Below are positions 25,424 to 33,781 of a DNA stretch of 64,000 bases, piece by piece. How positions within the stretch are numbered: the first letter of the stretch is position 1; each line of letters starts with the position of its first letter. Under the pieces are notes generated by a model. It was not told the DNA's origin and searched no databases. It saw nothing but the letters and a program-made list of their open reading frames with translations. The position numbers were made by a program, and so were the translations under genes. Location of the stretch: contig JBDTRB010000004.1 of assembly GCA_039931865.1 (NCBI GenBank), positions 1-64,000 of the forward strand, given 5' to 3'. This DNA comes from JALYUA01 sp039931865 (GTDB lineage: Bacteria > Acidobacteriota > Thermoanaerobaculia > UBA5066 > Gp7-AA6).

Positions 25424-25606
25424 ATACCGTCGCCTCCGCTCACTGCGGGAGCTGCCTTCGCCGTGCGCAGCGAAGGCACCGGCCGGCGGCTCGGCCGGAT
25501 GCGGCCTCGACCGCCGGCCTGCTCCCTCCGTTCGCTTCGGCTCCCGCCCCGAGAGGCTCCTCCCTCCCTCTGGTCGGGAGACTCCTCTCGGGGCGAGCTT
25601 GGTCAC
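25424..25606. repeat. R2 palindromic element, copy B (full length)
   Basis: The copy runs in the same direction as copy A and opposite to copy C. It has hairpin 1, GCCTTCGC (25454-25461) with GCGAAGGC (25470-25477). Hairpin 2 pairs GGCCGGCGG with CCGCCGGCC at about 25481-25519. The core palindrome CGCCCCGAGAGG ... CCTCTCGGGGCG lies at about 25546-25596. Confidence 0.8.
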
Positions 25607-25633
25607 CACCTCAGCGGAAGCGCAGCTCTTACT

Positions 25634-25660
25634 CCCTCTCCCCGCGCGCCGGGGAGAGGG
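25634..25660. repeat. REP-like palindrome
   Basis: CCCTCTCCCC and GGGGAGAGGG pair perfectly over 10 bp across a GCGCGCC loop, followed by TGGGGGTGAGGGG. Related copies lie near 35986, 38258 and 63808. This kind of sequence is widespread between genes in GC-rich bacteria. Confidence 0.75.
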
Positions 25661-25752
25661 TGGGGGTGAGGGGCAGAACTCATCTGGAGGGCAGCGGAAA
25701 GCACCGATCTCGCTTTCGGCGTCCCCACGCCCGGGGCGAGGGGGTCAGCGCG

Positions 25753-27627
25753 TCACCAGCCCGTCGGTTTCCCCCGGTTCTGCTCGTCCAGCCACTTCTG
25801 AAGCGGCGCGAAGTAGTCGCGCATCGCGGTCGCGTCCATCTGCCGCTGTCCCGTGAGCTCTTCGAGGGCGTCCGGCCATGGGCGGCTCTGCCCCATCGCG
25901 AGCATCTTCGCGAGCCGCTCTCCGGCCGGGCGGCTGCCGTAGATGGAGCACCGGTTGAGCGGTCCGTCGCACCCGGCGATCTTCGCGAGCGCGCGGTGGA
26001 ACTGGAACTGCAGAATGTCCGCGAGGAAGTATCTCGTGTACGGCACGTTCGCGGCGACGTGGTACTTCGCGCCGGGGTCGAACTCGGCCTCGGTGCGGCC
26101 GCCGGGCGGCGCCACGCCCTGGTACTTCAGGCGCAGCTCCCACCAGACCCGGTTGTAATTTTCCGGCGTCACTTCCCCGGAGAAGACCTTCCAGCGCCAC
26201 TGGTCGATCAGCAGCCCGAATGGAAGAAACGACAGCTTGTCGAGCGCGCGAGAGAGCAGCAGTCCGATGTCCTTGGATCCGTCGGGCGCCTTTTCGAGGA
26301 ACTTGAGCTTCACGAGGTACTCGGGAGTGATGGACAGGGCGATCGTGTCGCCGATCGCTTCGTGAAAGCCGTCGTTGGCGCTGTCGCGGAAGAGATACGG
26401 CTGGGTGTTGTACGCGCGCTGGTAAAAGTTGTGGCCGAGCTCATGGTGGATGGTCGAGAAGTCTTCGGCCGTTATGTCGATGCACATCTTGATGCGGAGG
26501 TCGTTGACGTTGTCGACGTCCCAGGCGCTCGCGTGGCAGACGACTTCGCGGTCACGCGGCTTCGTGAAAAGAGACCGCTCCCAGAACGTCTTCGGGAGGG
26601 GATCGAATCCGAGCGACGTGAAAAAGCCTTCTCCGTACCGGACCATCTGCTGAGCGTCGGTCTTCCGCTGCTTCAGGATCGCCGTGAGGTCGTAGCCGGG
26701 ATCGGCGTTTCCGGGCGCGACCAGGGGATAGACGTTCGACCAGTCCTGCGCCCACATGTTGCCGAGCAGATGCGCCGGGATGGGGCCGCTGGCGGGGACC
26801 GCGTCGCCATATTTTTCCCGCAGCTTCCACCGCACGTACGCGTGGAGGGACACGTAGAGAGGCCGCACCTGGTCCCACAGACGGTCGAGCTCGCGCGCGA
26901 ACTCCGCGGGAGGCATGTCGTACTTCGAGCGCCACATCGCGCCGGTGTCTTCGAAGCCGAGCTCCCGCGCGCCCTTGTTGGCGAGCTCGACATAGCGCGC
27001 GAAGTCCTTCCGCATCGGGACGGAGATCGTGTGCCAGCCGCGCCAGACGTCCTCGATCTGCTTCGGGTCCCGGCTGGTCGCGAGGATCCGGGTGATGTCC
27101 TCGAGGTCGAGGCATTTGTCCGTTCCGTTCGGGCAGTACTTGCCCTTCCCGTAAGTGCCCTCGAGGGAGGCCACGATCCGCGTCAGCTCCTCGCTCTCCT
27201 TCGGATCGGACGGTGCGGCGAGAGTCAGCGAATTCTTGAGCAGTCTGATCTTGCGGGCGACGTCCTCCGGAAGGCGAGCGCCGTCGTAACGAGCCGCTTT
27301 CTTCGCATACATGGCGGACGCCGTGATCACGCGCTCGTTGGCACGCGCCGCCAGGATCTCCGTGTCGTCCGTGATGTACGTCGACTGGACCCAGCTTGCC
27401 CGCGACGCTTCGTTCGCGAGCGCCAGGAGCGTGGTCTCGGCTTCGGCAATGAAGGCGCGGGCTTGGGCGGCGGTCGCCGGGCCGCGCTTTCCTGAGGCGG
27501 GCCTGGCGGCTCGCGCCGCGGGTTTCTCAGGCGGCATCGCGGGCTCCGCGGCGGACCCGAGCGCCGCTGCGGCCGCGGTCGTGAGCAGCAGTGTCCCCAG
27601 GGAAAAACCTCGCAGGCGTCGTTTCAT
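25753..27627 (-). CDS. Secreted M2-family peptidyl-dipeptidase (ACE-like)
   Basis: This 624-residue zinc peptidase is related to angiotensin-converting enzyme and releases dipeptides from peptide C-termini. A signal peptide (1-26) is followed by a Pro/Ala-rich segment and the helical M2 domain. The zinc motif is TIHHELGHNFY (His ligands near 392-396), with the third ligand Glu in HEAIGDTIAL about 24 residues later. Other M2 hallmarks are CHASAWDV and the segment VAANVPYTRYFLADILQFQF. The length is that of a single-domain enzyme. The ATG at 27627 has GGAG 7 bases before it. Together with the DUF885 gene upstream it adds to the peptide-degrading set. Confidence 0.95.
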   Translation of the reverse strand: MKRRLRGFSLGTLLLTTAAAAALGSAAEPAMPPEKPAARAARPASGKRGPATAAQARAFIAEAETTLLALANEASRASWVQSTYITDDTEILAARANERVITASAMYAKKAARYDGARLPEDVARKIRLLKNSLTLAAPSDPKESEELTRIVASLEGTYGKGKYCPNGTDKCLDLEDITRILATSRDPKQIEDVWRGWHTISVPMRKDFARYVELANKGARELGFEDTGAMWRSKYDMPPAEFARELDRLWDQVRPLYVSLHAYVRWKLREKYGDAVPASGPIPAHLLGNMWAQDWSNVYPLVAPGNADPGYDLTAILKQRKTDAQQMVRYGEGFFTSLGFDPLPKTFWERSLFTKPRDREVVCHASAWDVDNVNDLRIKMCIDITAEDFSTIHHELGHNFYQRAYNTQPYLFRDSANDGFHEAIGDTIALSITPEYLVKLKFLEKAPDGSKDIGLLLSRALDKLSFLPFGLLIDQWRWKVFSGEVTPENYNRVWWELRLKYQGVAPPGGRTEAEFDPGAKYHVAANVPYTRYFLADILQFQFHRALAKIAGCDGPLNRCSIYGSRPAGERLAKMLAMGQSRPWPDALEELTGQRQMDATAMRDYFAPLQKWLDEQNRGKPTGW

Positions 27628-27680
27628 TTTTCACTCCGTCTCTCCAGCGAGAGGGATTGTAGGCTTCGCGGTCTTCGCCC

Positions 27681-27731
27681 CTCGCCTTCCGACTTCGCCG
27701 TTCGCCTTCCGACTTCGCCGTTCGCCTTCCG
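27681..27731. repeat. 20-bp tandem repeat, about 2.5 copies
   Basis: The unit TTCGCCTTCCGACTTCGCCG is repeated about two and a half times in the space between the M2 and DUF885 genes. It is not in a protein-like frame. Confidence 0.7.
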
Positions 27732-27769
27732 CCCGGCGCCGGATCCCCAGCGTGCCGTCCGGCGCCCGT

Positions 27770-29560
27770 CTACTTCCGCCGCGCCTTCGCTGCGACAATC
27801 CACGCATCCATCCGCTGATCGAGGATGTCGAGCGGGAGCGCGCCCGCGCCGAGAATCTCGTCGTGAAAGGCTCGGATGTCGAACGCGGAGCCCAGCTCCT
27901 TCTTCGCGCGGTCGCGGAGCTCTAAGATCTTCAACTGACCGATCTTGTACGCGAGCGCCTGACCCGGCCACGCGATGTATCGGTCGGTCTCGCTCTGCAC
28001 CTCGACCTCGTCGACGGCGGAATGGTCGTGAAAGAACTGCACGACCTGGTCCCGCGTCCACTTCTTGTAATGAAATCCGGTGTCGACCACGAGCCGGATC
28101 GCGCGCAGCATCTCGTCCTGAAGCCGTCCGTAGTCGCTGTACGGATCCTTGTAGAACCCGACGTCCTTCCCGAGGCGTTCGGAATAGAGCGCCCACCCCT
28201 CGACGAAGGCCGTGTAGCCGCTCTGCTGCCGGACCGGGGGCAGCTCGTCCTGCTCCTGCGCGATCGAAAGCTGCAGGTGATGGCCGGGGACACCCTCGTG
28301 GTACGCGGTCGACTCGGTCGAGATCGTCTTGCGTGACTCGGGCTGCGACGTGTTCACCATCACGCGCCCCGCGCGCGAGCCGTCCTTCGCGCCCGTGTTG
28401 TACTGCGCGCCGGATGCCTCCTTCTCGCGAAACGCTTCGACCGCCGCCACCTCCACCTGCGCCTTCGGCAGCCGTCCGAAGAGCCTCGGAAGCTGCGGCC
28501 GCATCTGGTCGATGTAGCGGCGATAGGCCGTCAGGATCTCCTCCCGGTCGCGGTAGTGCCGCTTCGGATCCTTTTCGATTGCGGCGTTGAACGCCTTCAG
28601 GTCCGGGTACCCGAGCTTCTTCGCGATCACGAGCATCTGCTTTTCGATCTCGGCGACCTGCGCGAGCCCGATCCGGTGGATCTCTTCGGGCGTGCGGTCC
28701 GTCGTCGTCAACCGCTTTACCTGAGCGGCGTAGCGCGCCTCCCCGTCGGGCAGCGACCACATGCCGGGCTCCGTCCGGCCCTTCGGCGCGTACTCGGTCT
28801 TCACGAACTCGGTGAAGCGCGCGTACGCAGGCAGCACCGATTCTCGGATCGTGGTCAGGATCTCCTCCTTGACGCGCGCCTGGTCCTCTTTGGAAAAGGT
28901 CGGCGGGATCTTCGAGAGCGGCCTCGCAAATGGCGTGTCCTCGGGTTTCTGGGCGGCGATCCCGCCGCTCTGCGTCGCGACCTTTTCCAGCAGGAAGCGC
29001 GGCTGCATCAGGCCGTCCGACATCCCCTTGCGCATTCGGGCGCTCACGTCGTCGAACTGCTTCGGGAGCTGCTTCAGGCGCGCGTTGTAATCGTCGTAGT
29101 CCTTGACGGTCACAAACGAAAGGAGAGACACGATCTGCGGCGCCTGCAGGTGGATGCCGCCGAACTGGCTGACCGGCATCTCCCAGTTGTGAAAGCGTTC
29201 GTTTGCGATCGACTCCTTCAGCCCTCGAACGAGGAGCGTCTTCGTCAGCGCCTCCTGTTCGGGAAACCCCGTCGTGTCGATTATCGCGAGGCGCGCGAGC
29301 CATTCCCGGTCCTTCTGCTGGTCCGCCAGGATTTCCCGCTCCGAGAGATCCGAGGCCTTGTCGTTCCAGCGTTTGTCGCCGAGGATCGACGCGAACTCGG
29401 GGCTGTGGGAGAGCGTGTACTCCCAGTGCTCCGCGAGAAGGTCCGAAAACGCCTTCCGGCGCGTCGCGAGGTCGTCTCCCGGAGCGGCCAGGGCGGCGCT
29501 CACCGCCAGGACCCCCACAAGCATGGCGGAGAGCAGAAGGCGTGACGTCGTTGCGGGCAT
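27770..29560 (-). CDS. Secreted DUF885-family peptidase-like protein
   Basis: The protein has 596 residues with a signal peptide (1-25). The DUF885 family is related to zinc peptidases. It shows the motif TAYHEGVPGHHLQ near residue 415-427 and the downstream Glu segment FVEGWALYSERLG near 450, which together form a plausible HExxxH/E metal site. The rest is mainly helical. The start ATG 29560 follows AAAGGGGGA. It lies between the RNB nuclease and the M2 peptidase, all on the minus strand. The family is common and often multi-copy in Acidobacteriota. Peptidase activity is inferred from the motif and context. Confidence 0.88.
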   Translation of the reverse strand: MPATTSRLLLSAMLVGVLAVSAALAAPGDDLATRRKAFSDLLAEHWEYTLSHSPEFASILGDKRWNDKASDLSEREILADQQKDREWLARLAIIDTTGFPEQEALTKTLLVRGLKESIANERFHNWEMPVSQFGGIHLQAPQIVSLLSFVTVKDYDDYNARLKQLPKQFDDVSARMRKGMSDGLMQPRFLLEKVATQSGGIAAQKPEDTPFARPLSKIPPTFSKEDQARVKEEILTTIRESVLPAYARFTEFVKTEYAPKGRTEPGMWSLPDGEARYAAQVKRLTTTDRTPEEIHRIGLAQVAEIEKQMLVIAKKLGYPDLKAFNAAIEKDPKRHYRDREEILTAYRRYIDQMRPQLPRLFGRLPKAQVEVAAVEAFREKEASGAQYNTGAKDGSRAGRVMVNTSQPESRKTISTESTAYHEGVPGHHLQLSIAQEQDELPPVRQQSGYTAFVEGWALYSERLGKDVGFYKDPYSDYGRLQDEMLRAIRLVVDTGFHYKKWTRDQVVQFFHDHSAVDEVEVQSETDRYIAWPGQALAYKIGQLKILELRDRAKKELGSAFDIRAFHDEILGAGALPLDILDQRMDAWIVAAKARRK

Positions 29561-29618
29561 GGATCCCCCTTTGCCGGAGACATACGAAACGGGCGCGCCG
29601 GGGTTTGCCGTGGACCGG

Positions 29619-31088
29619 TTATCCGGTCCGCACGAAGTCGATGAATCCGCGGTCGAAGTCGGTCGAGATCAGCTTGACCCGCAGTTTCTGGCCGACTTCG
29701 AGGCCATCCGCGCCGTGGACGACCTTGCCCTCGACGGGCGGAGCGAGGATGCGGACCCAGGTCCCCTTCTCCGAGGCGCCGGTGACGATCGCTTCGAAGC
29801 GCTGGCCGATGCGATCCTCGAGCAGCAGCGCGGCGGCCGATTTGCGGACCTGGCGCTCCACTTTGTCCGCATCGTCCTCCTGCTCGGTGCAGTGCCGGGC
29901 CAGCTCCTCGAGCTCCGGGTCCGAATAAGGAGAAGGAATTCCGCCGAGGGCCGCTTTGAGCAGCCGCTGCGTGATGAGGTCGGGAAAGCGGCGGTTCGGG
30001 GCCGTCGAGTGTGTGTAGTCCTTGACCGCGAGGCCGAAGTGCCCGATGGGAGCGCCGCCGGGTCGCTCGACGACGTACTCGCCGGCGCCCATCAGCTTCA
30101 CGATGACGAGCGAGAGGTCCGGGAAGCGCAAGGGATCGGCCTTCCGGCGGCGGGCGAGAAATTCCTCCAGGGCCTTCGAATCCGGCTCCGGTGGCAGGTG
30201 CTCGCCCTGGTCTTTCGCGACATCCACGATGCGCTGCCATCGCTCCGGGGAGCGGACCACACGCCGCAGGGACGCGAACCCTTTCGACGCGAGAAAGCGG
30301 GCGGTCACACCGTTGGTCGCAATCATCAGGTCTTCGATGAGCTGCCGCGCGCGGTTGTGCGCCTCCTGGCGGAGATCGACGACCCGCTCACCGTCGAAGA
30401 CCGCTTTCGGCTGGAGAGTCTCGAGCTCGAGGGCGCCCTGTTCGTGCCGGTGCTCGCGAAGCTTCTGCGCGATCGCGTCCTGCGCCTTCAGCTGCGCGTC
30501 CATTCCAGGTACGGCATTGGCGACCGGCGGTTCCTCCGCCTTGCCTTCCAGGAACGCGGCGACAGAGTCATACGCGAGCTTCGCCCGGTTACGGACCTTC
30601 GCGCGATAGACCGACGACGACTGGAGAACGCCCTCCGCGTCGAAAACCATCTCGGTGACCATCGCGAGCCGGTCCTGGTCCTGATTCAACGAGGTCAGAT
30701 CGGTCGAGAGCCGTTCCGGAAGCATGGGGAAGATGCGCGCCGCCGTGTACACCGACGTCGTGTTCGCGCGGGCGTGCGCGTCGATCGGAGTGTCCTTCTC
30801 CACCAGCGAATCGACGTCGGCGATCGCGACGAGCACCTTCACGGAACCCGCGCCCATGTCCTCGGAGGCGGAGAGTTGATCGAGGTCCCTCGAGTCGTCG
30901 TTGTCGATCGAGCACCAGAGAAGCGAGGTCAGGTCGCGGACGTCTCCGTCGGCCGCGCGCGGGCCCGAGATCCCGGCGAGCTGCTTGACGACCTCGGCTG
31001 AAAACTCGGGCTCCAGGCCCCGATCGAGCATCGCCTCCCTGGCGATCTCGGCGAGGTCCGATCGTGTGTGGGCGCGAGGGGAATTCAT
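29619..31088 (-). CDS. RNB-domain exoribonuclease (RNase II/R family)
   Basis: This is a 489-residue 3'-to-5' exoribonuclease. The RNB catalytic domain (about 45-370) begins with SIDNDDSRDLDQLSA, carrying the cluster of metal-binding Asp residues. It also shows VLVAIADVDSLV, then FPMLPERLSTDLTSLNQDQD and YTHSTAPNRRFPDLITQRLL. A C-terminal S1-like domain (about 420-489) ends IDFVRTG. The N-terminal cold-shock domains of classical RNase R are missing, so it is a short form. ATG 31088 is chosen because the frame upstream is antisense to the next gene's signal peptide. It is divergent from that gene by 73 bp. Confidence 0.9.
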   Translation of the reverse strand: MNSPRAHTRSDLAEIAREAMLDRGLEPEFSAEVVKQLAGISGPRAADGDVRDLTSLLWCSIDNDDSRDLDQLSASEDMGAGSVKVLVAIADVDSLVEKDTPIDAHARANTTSVYTAARIFPMLPERLSTDLTSLNQDQDRLAMVTEMVFDAEGVLQSSSVYRAKVRNRAKLAYDSVAAFLEGKAEEPPVANAVPGMDAQLKAQDAIAQKLREHRHEQGALELETLQPKAVFDGERVVDLRQEAHNRARQLIEDLMIATNGVTARFLASKGFASLRRVVRSPERWQRIVDVAKDQGEHLPPEPDSKALEEFLARRRKADPLRFPDLSLVIVKLMGAGEYVVERPGGAPIGHFGLAVKDYTHSTAPNRRFPDLITQRLLKAALGGIPSPYSDPELEELARHCTEQEDDADKVERQVRKSAAALLLEDRIGQRFEAIVTGASEKGTWVRILAPPVEGKVVHGADGLEVGQKLRVKLISTDFDRGFIDFVRTG

Positions 31089-31161
31089 GGCGCGGACTCT
31101 ACATCCTCCCAGGGAGGCTCCGCGCCTGGTGGCGCCTGATACTTTTCTCGAAGGAGGATCC

Positions 31162-31746
31162 ATGAAGCTCATCCCGCTGTTTGCCGCCGCCGTCTGGTCG
31201 GGCGCCGCCGCACTCGCGCAATCGTCATCGACGACGCCGCCCGCGGCATCACCCCCGCCCTCCGCCACGCGGGCGCCGCAGCCTCCGGCGCCGGCCGACG
31301 CGGCCTCGGTCGACGCGATCGTCCGCGCGCTCTACGCGGGCGTGTCGCACGCGCCGGGAGAGGACCCCGACTGGTCACACCTCCGGACCATCTTCCTGCC
31401 CGCCGGGCGGCTCACCCCGCCGCAACGTTCGAACGGGGACTTCACATTCCTGACCGCCGAAGACTTCATAGCGAGGGTCTCGAAGGGAATCGCCGCGCGG
31501 AAAGCCGAAGGAAAAGAGGCCGGGTTCTCCGAGCGCGAGGTCGCCCGGAAGACCGATTGCTACGGAAACATCTGCCAGCTCTTCTCGACCTACGAATCCC
31601 GATACACGGCCACGGACCCGAAACCCTTCGCCCGCGGGATCAACGCCATCCAGCTTGTGAAGGACGGAAATCGCTGGTGGCTCGTCAACGTCCTGTGGGA
31701 CCAGGAGTCGCCGGAGAAGCCGATTCCGGCGGCCTATTTGAGATAG
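31162..31746 (+). CDS. Secreted NTF2-like (SnoaL/DUF4440-type) protein
   Basis: The protein has 194 residues. A signal peptide (1-20) is followed by a Pro/Ala/Ser-rich linker to about residue 45. The C-terminal 145 residues look like an NTF2-like cone fold, with DAIVRALYAGVSHAPG, LTAEDFIARVSKG, SEREVARKTDCYGNICQLFS and the last strand DGNRWWLVNVLWDQE. Two cysteines in CYGNIC may form a disulfide. ATG 31162 has AAGGAGG 6 bases upstream. No function is assigned; members are often small-molecule-binding or lack activity. Confidence 0.75.
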   Translation: MKLIPLFAAAVWSGAAALAQSSSTTPPAASPPPSATRAPQPPAPADAASVDAIVRALYAGVSHAPGEDPDWSHLRTIFLPAGRLTPPQRSNGDFTFLTAEDFIARVSKGIAARKAEGKEAGFSEREVARKTDCYGNICQLFSTYESRYTATDPKPFARGINAIQLVKDGNRWWLVNVLWDQESPEKPIPAAYLR

Positions 31747-31838
31747 GCGGGGTGGCGCAGGGCGAAGGGCGCAGCGGGTATCGGAGGGGCCGGGCTGGCG
31801 CTCGCCTTTCGCGCTTCGCAGGCGCGGGTCGCGCGCGC

Positions 31839-33728
31839 TCAGATCTCGATCTGCGCCCCGAGCTCCACGACGCGATTGGGCGGCAGGCGGAAGAAGAGCG
31901 TCGCGCTTCGGGCGTTGCGCGACATGAGCGCGAAAAGGCGTTCGCGCCAGATCGCCATTCCGGGACGCCGTGACGCGAAAATCGTTTCCTTCCCCAGAAA
32001 ATAGCTGGTGTCCCCGGGCGGGAATTCGAGCCCGGGCTGCCGGATCCCTTCGAGGAGCTCCGGAACAGAAGCGTCTTCCATGAATCCGTACCGCGCGACG
32101 ACCCGGAAGAGCCCGTTGCCGAGGTCGTCCACCTTCACCCGCTCGACGTCCGGCACGAGCGGACGGTCCTCCGTGATGACGGTCAGAAGAGCGACCGTGC
32201 GGTGCAGCACCTTGTTGTGCTTGAAATTGTGGAGGAGCGCGGGAGGCACGCCGTTCTCCGTGCGCGACATGTAGACGCCCGTGCCCTGCACGCGGTATAC
32301 GCGGCCGAAATCCTGGATAAACGAGTCGAGCGGCAGAGCTTCTTCGATGAGCCGCGCGTTTAAGATCTCGCGGCCGCGTCGCCAGGTCGTCATCAGGATG
32401 AAGATGCCGGCGGCGACGAGCAGCGGGAACCACCCGCCGTGGGGGACCTTCACGATGTTCGCGCCGAAGAAGGCCAGATCGGGGACCAGGAACGTCGCGG
32501 CGAGAAGGATAGACGAGAAGATCGACCAGCCCCAGAGCTCGCGCGCGACCACCGCCATCAGCATCGTTGTGATCGCCATCGTCGTCGTGACGGCAACGCC
32601 GTAAGCGGCCGCAAGATTGCTCGACGAGCCGAAACCCATCACGAGAGCAATCGTGGAGAGCATGAGGGCCCAGTTCACCGCTGGAATGTAGATCTGCCCG
32701 ATCTCCCGCGCCGAGGTGTGCTCGATCCGCAGGCGCGGACAGTAGCCGAGCGAGACGGCCTGGCGCGTCAGCGAAAACGCCCCCGAGATCACGGCCTGCG
32801 ACGCGATGACGGTCGCCAGGGTCGAGAGAACGACCATCGGGTAGAGCGTCCAGGCGGGCCCCATGCGGTAGAACGGGTTCTCCGCCGTCTCCGGCCGGAC
32901 GAGCAACAGCGCTCCCTGGCCGAAGTAGTTGAGCAGCAGCGCCGGCAGTACGAATACGAACCACGCGAGCCGGATCGGCTTCGCTCCGAAATGTCCCATG
33001 TCGGCGTAAAGCGCCTCTCCGCCGGTCACCACCAGGAAGACGGTGCCGAGCGCGAGAAACCCGCGGACGGTGTTCTCCCCGAAAAAACGGACGGCGTAGA
33101 GGGGATTGACCGCGGCGAGGATCCCGGGCTGGCGGACGATCTGGTTCAACCCCAGAGCCGCGATGCAGAGAAACCAGAGAATCATGATCGGGCCGAAGAT
33201 CGTGCCCACTCCCTGGGTTCCGCGCTTCTGGATCAGGAACAGTCCGATGAGGATCAGGATCGTGATCGGCTGCACCATGTGCTCTAAGGCGGGCGTCGCG
33301 ATCGAGAGCCCTTCGACCGCTGAGAGTACCGAGATCGCGGGCGTGATGATCCCGTCGCCATAGAGCAGGGCCGCGCCGAAGAGTCCGAGCATGACGAGCG
33401 CGAAGCGAAACCCGCGCGAGCCCTTGCGGTGCGGACGGATCAGCGACATCAGCGCGAGGATCCCGCCCTCTCCGCGATTGTCCGCGCGCATCACGAAGAC
33501 CAGGTACTTGATCGAGATGACTACGAGGAGCGACCAGAAGACGAGGGAGAGCACGCCCATGACGTTGCCGGGAGTGGGATGGATCCCGTGGAGGCCGTGA
33601 AAGCACTCGCGCAGGGCGTACAGCGGGCTCGTGCCGATGTCGCCGTAGACGATGCCGAGGGCGCCGAGAGAGAGCGTGAAGAGATACTTCCCTCGACGCG
33701 CGGGATGACTCGCCGGCCCGTCCTCCAG
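31839..33728 (-). CDS. kup: KUP/Trk-D potassium uptake protein with apparent CTG start
   Basis: This is a low-affinity K+/H+ symporter of the KUP family with about twelve helices and a cytosolic C-terminal domain. The conserved N-terminus reads ALGIVYGDIGTSPLYALREC, followed by RADNRGEGGILAL, GDGIITPAISVLSAVEGL and a beta-rich tail with FFRLPPNRVVELG at the end. The first ATG (33560) would delete the conserved first helix. The frame is open back to a TAG, but contains no ATG, GTG or TTG. A CTG at 33728, preceded by GGAGGAGGAT, gives LEDGPASHPARRGKYLFTLS and a normal total of about 629 residues. I therefore place the start there. The S9 peptidase gene lies 53 bp upstream. Confidence 0.85.
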   Translation of the reverse strand: MEDGPASHPARRGKYLFTLSLGALGIVYGDIGTSPLYALRECFHGLHGIHPTPGNVMGVLSLVFWSLLVVISIKYLVFVMRADNRGEGGILALMSLIRPHRKGSRGFRFALVMLGLFGAALLYGDGIITPAISVLSAVEGLSIATPALEHMVQPITILILIGLFLIQKRGTQGVGTIFGPIMILWFLCIAALGLNQIVRQPGILAAVNPLYAVRFFGENTVRGFLALGTVFLVVTGGEALYADMGHFGAKPIRLAWFVFVLPALLLNYFGQGALLLVRPETAENPFYRMGPAWTLYPMVVLSTLATVIASQAVISGAFSLTRQAVSLGYCPRLRIEHTSAREIGQIYIPAVNWALMLSTIALVMGFGSSSNLAAAYGVAVTTTMAITTMLMAVVARELWGWSIFSSILLAATFLVPDLAFFGANIVKVPHGGWFPLLVAAGIFILMTTWRRGREILNARLIEEALPLDSFIQDFGRVYRVQGTGVYMSRTENGVPPALLHNFKHNKVLHRTVALLTVITEDRPLVPDVERVKVDDLGNGLFRVVARYGFMEDASVPELLEGIRQPGLEFPPGDTSYFLGKETIFASRRPGMAIWRERLFALMSRNARSATLFFRLPPNRVVELGAQIEI

Positions 33729-33781
33729 AGATCCTCCTCCCCCCTTGCGGGGATCGGTATCCTATCCGGGGCGGGCCGGGT

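Larger units (their letters stand above)
25388..25752. other. Gene-free spacer with R2 and REP-like elements
   Basis: This 365-bp stretch between two minus-strand peptidase genes holds the long R2 copy B (25424-25606) and a CCCTCTCCCC hairpin at 25634-25660. No protein-like frame, promoter or RNA gene was recognised in the remainder. Confidence 0.7.
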
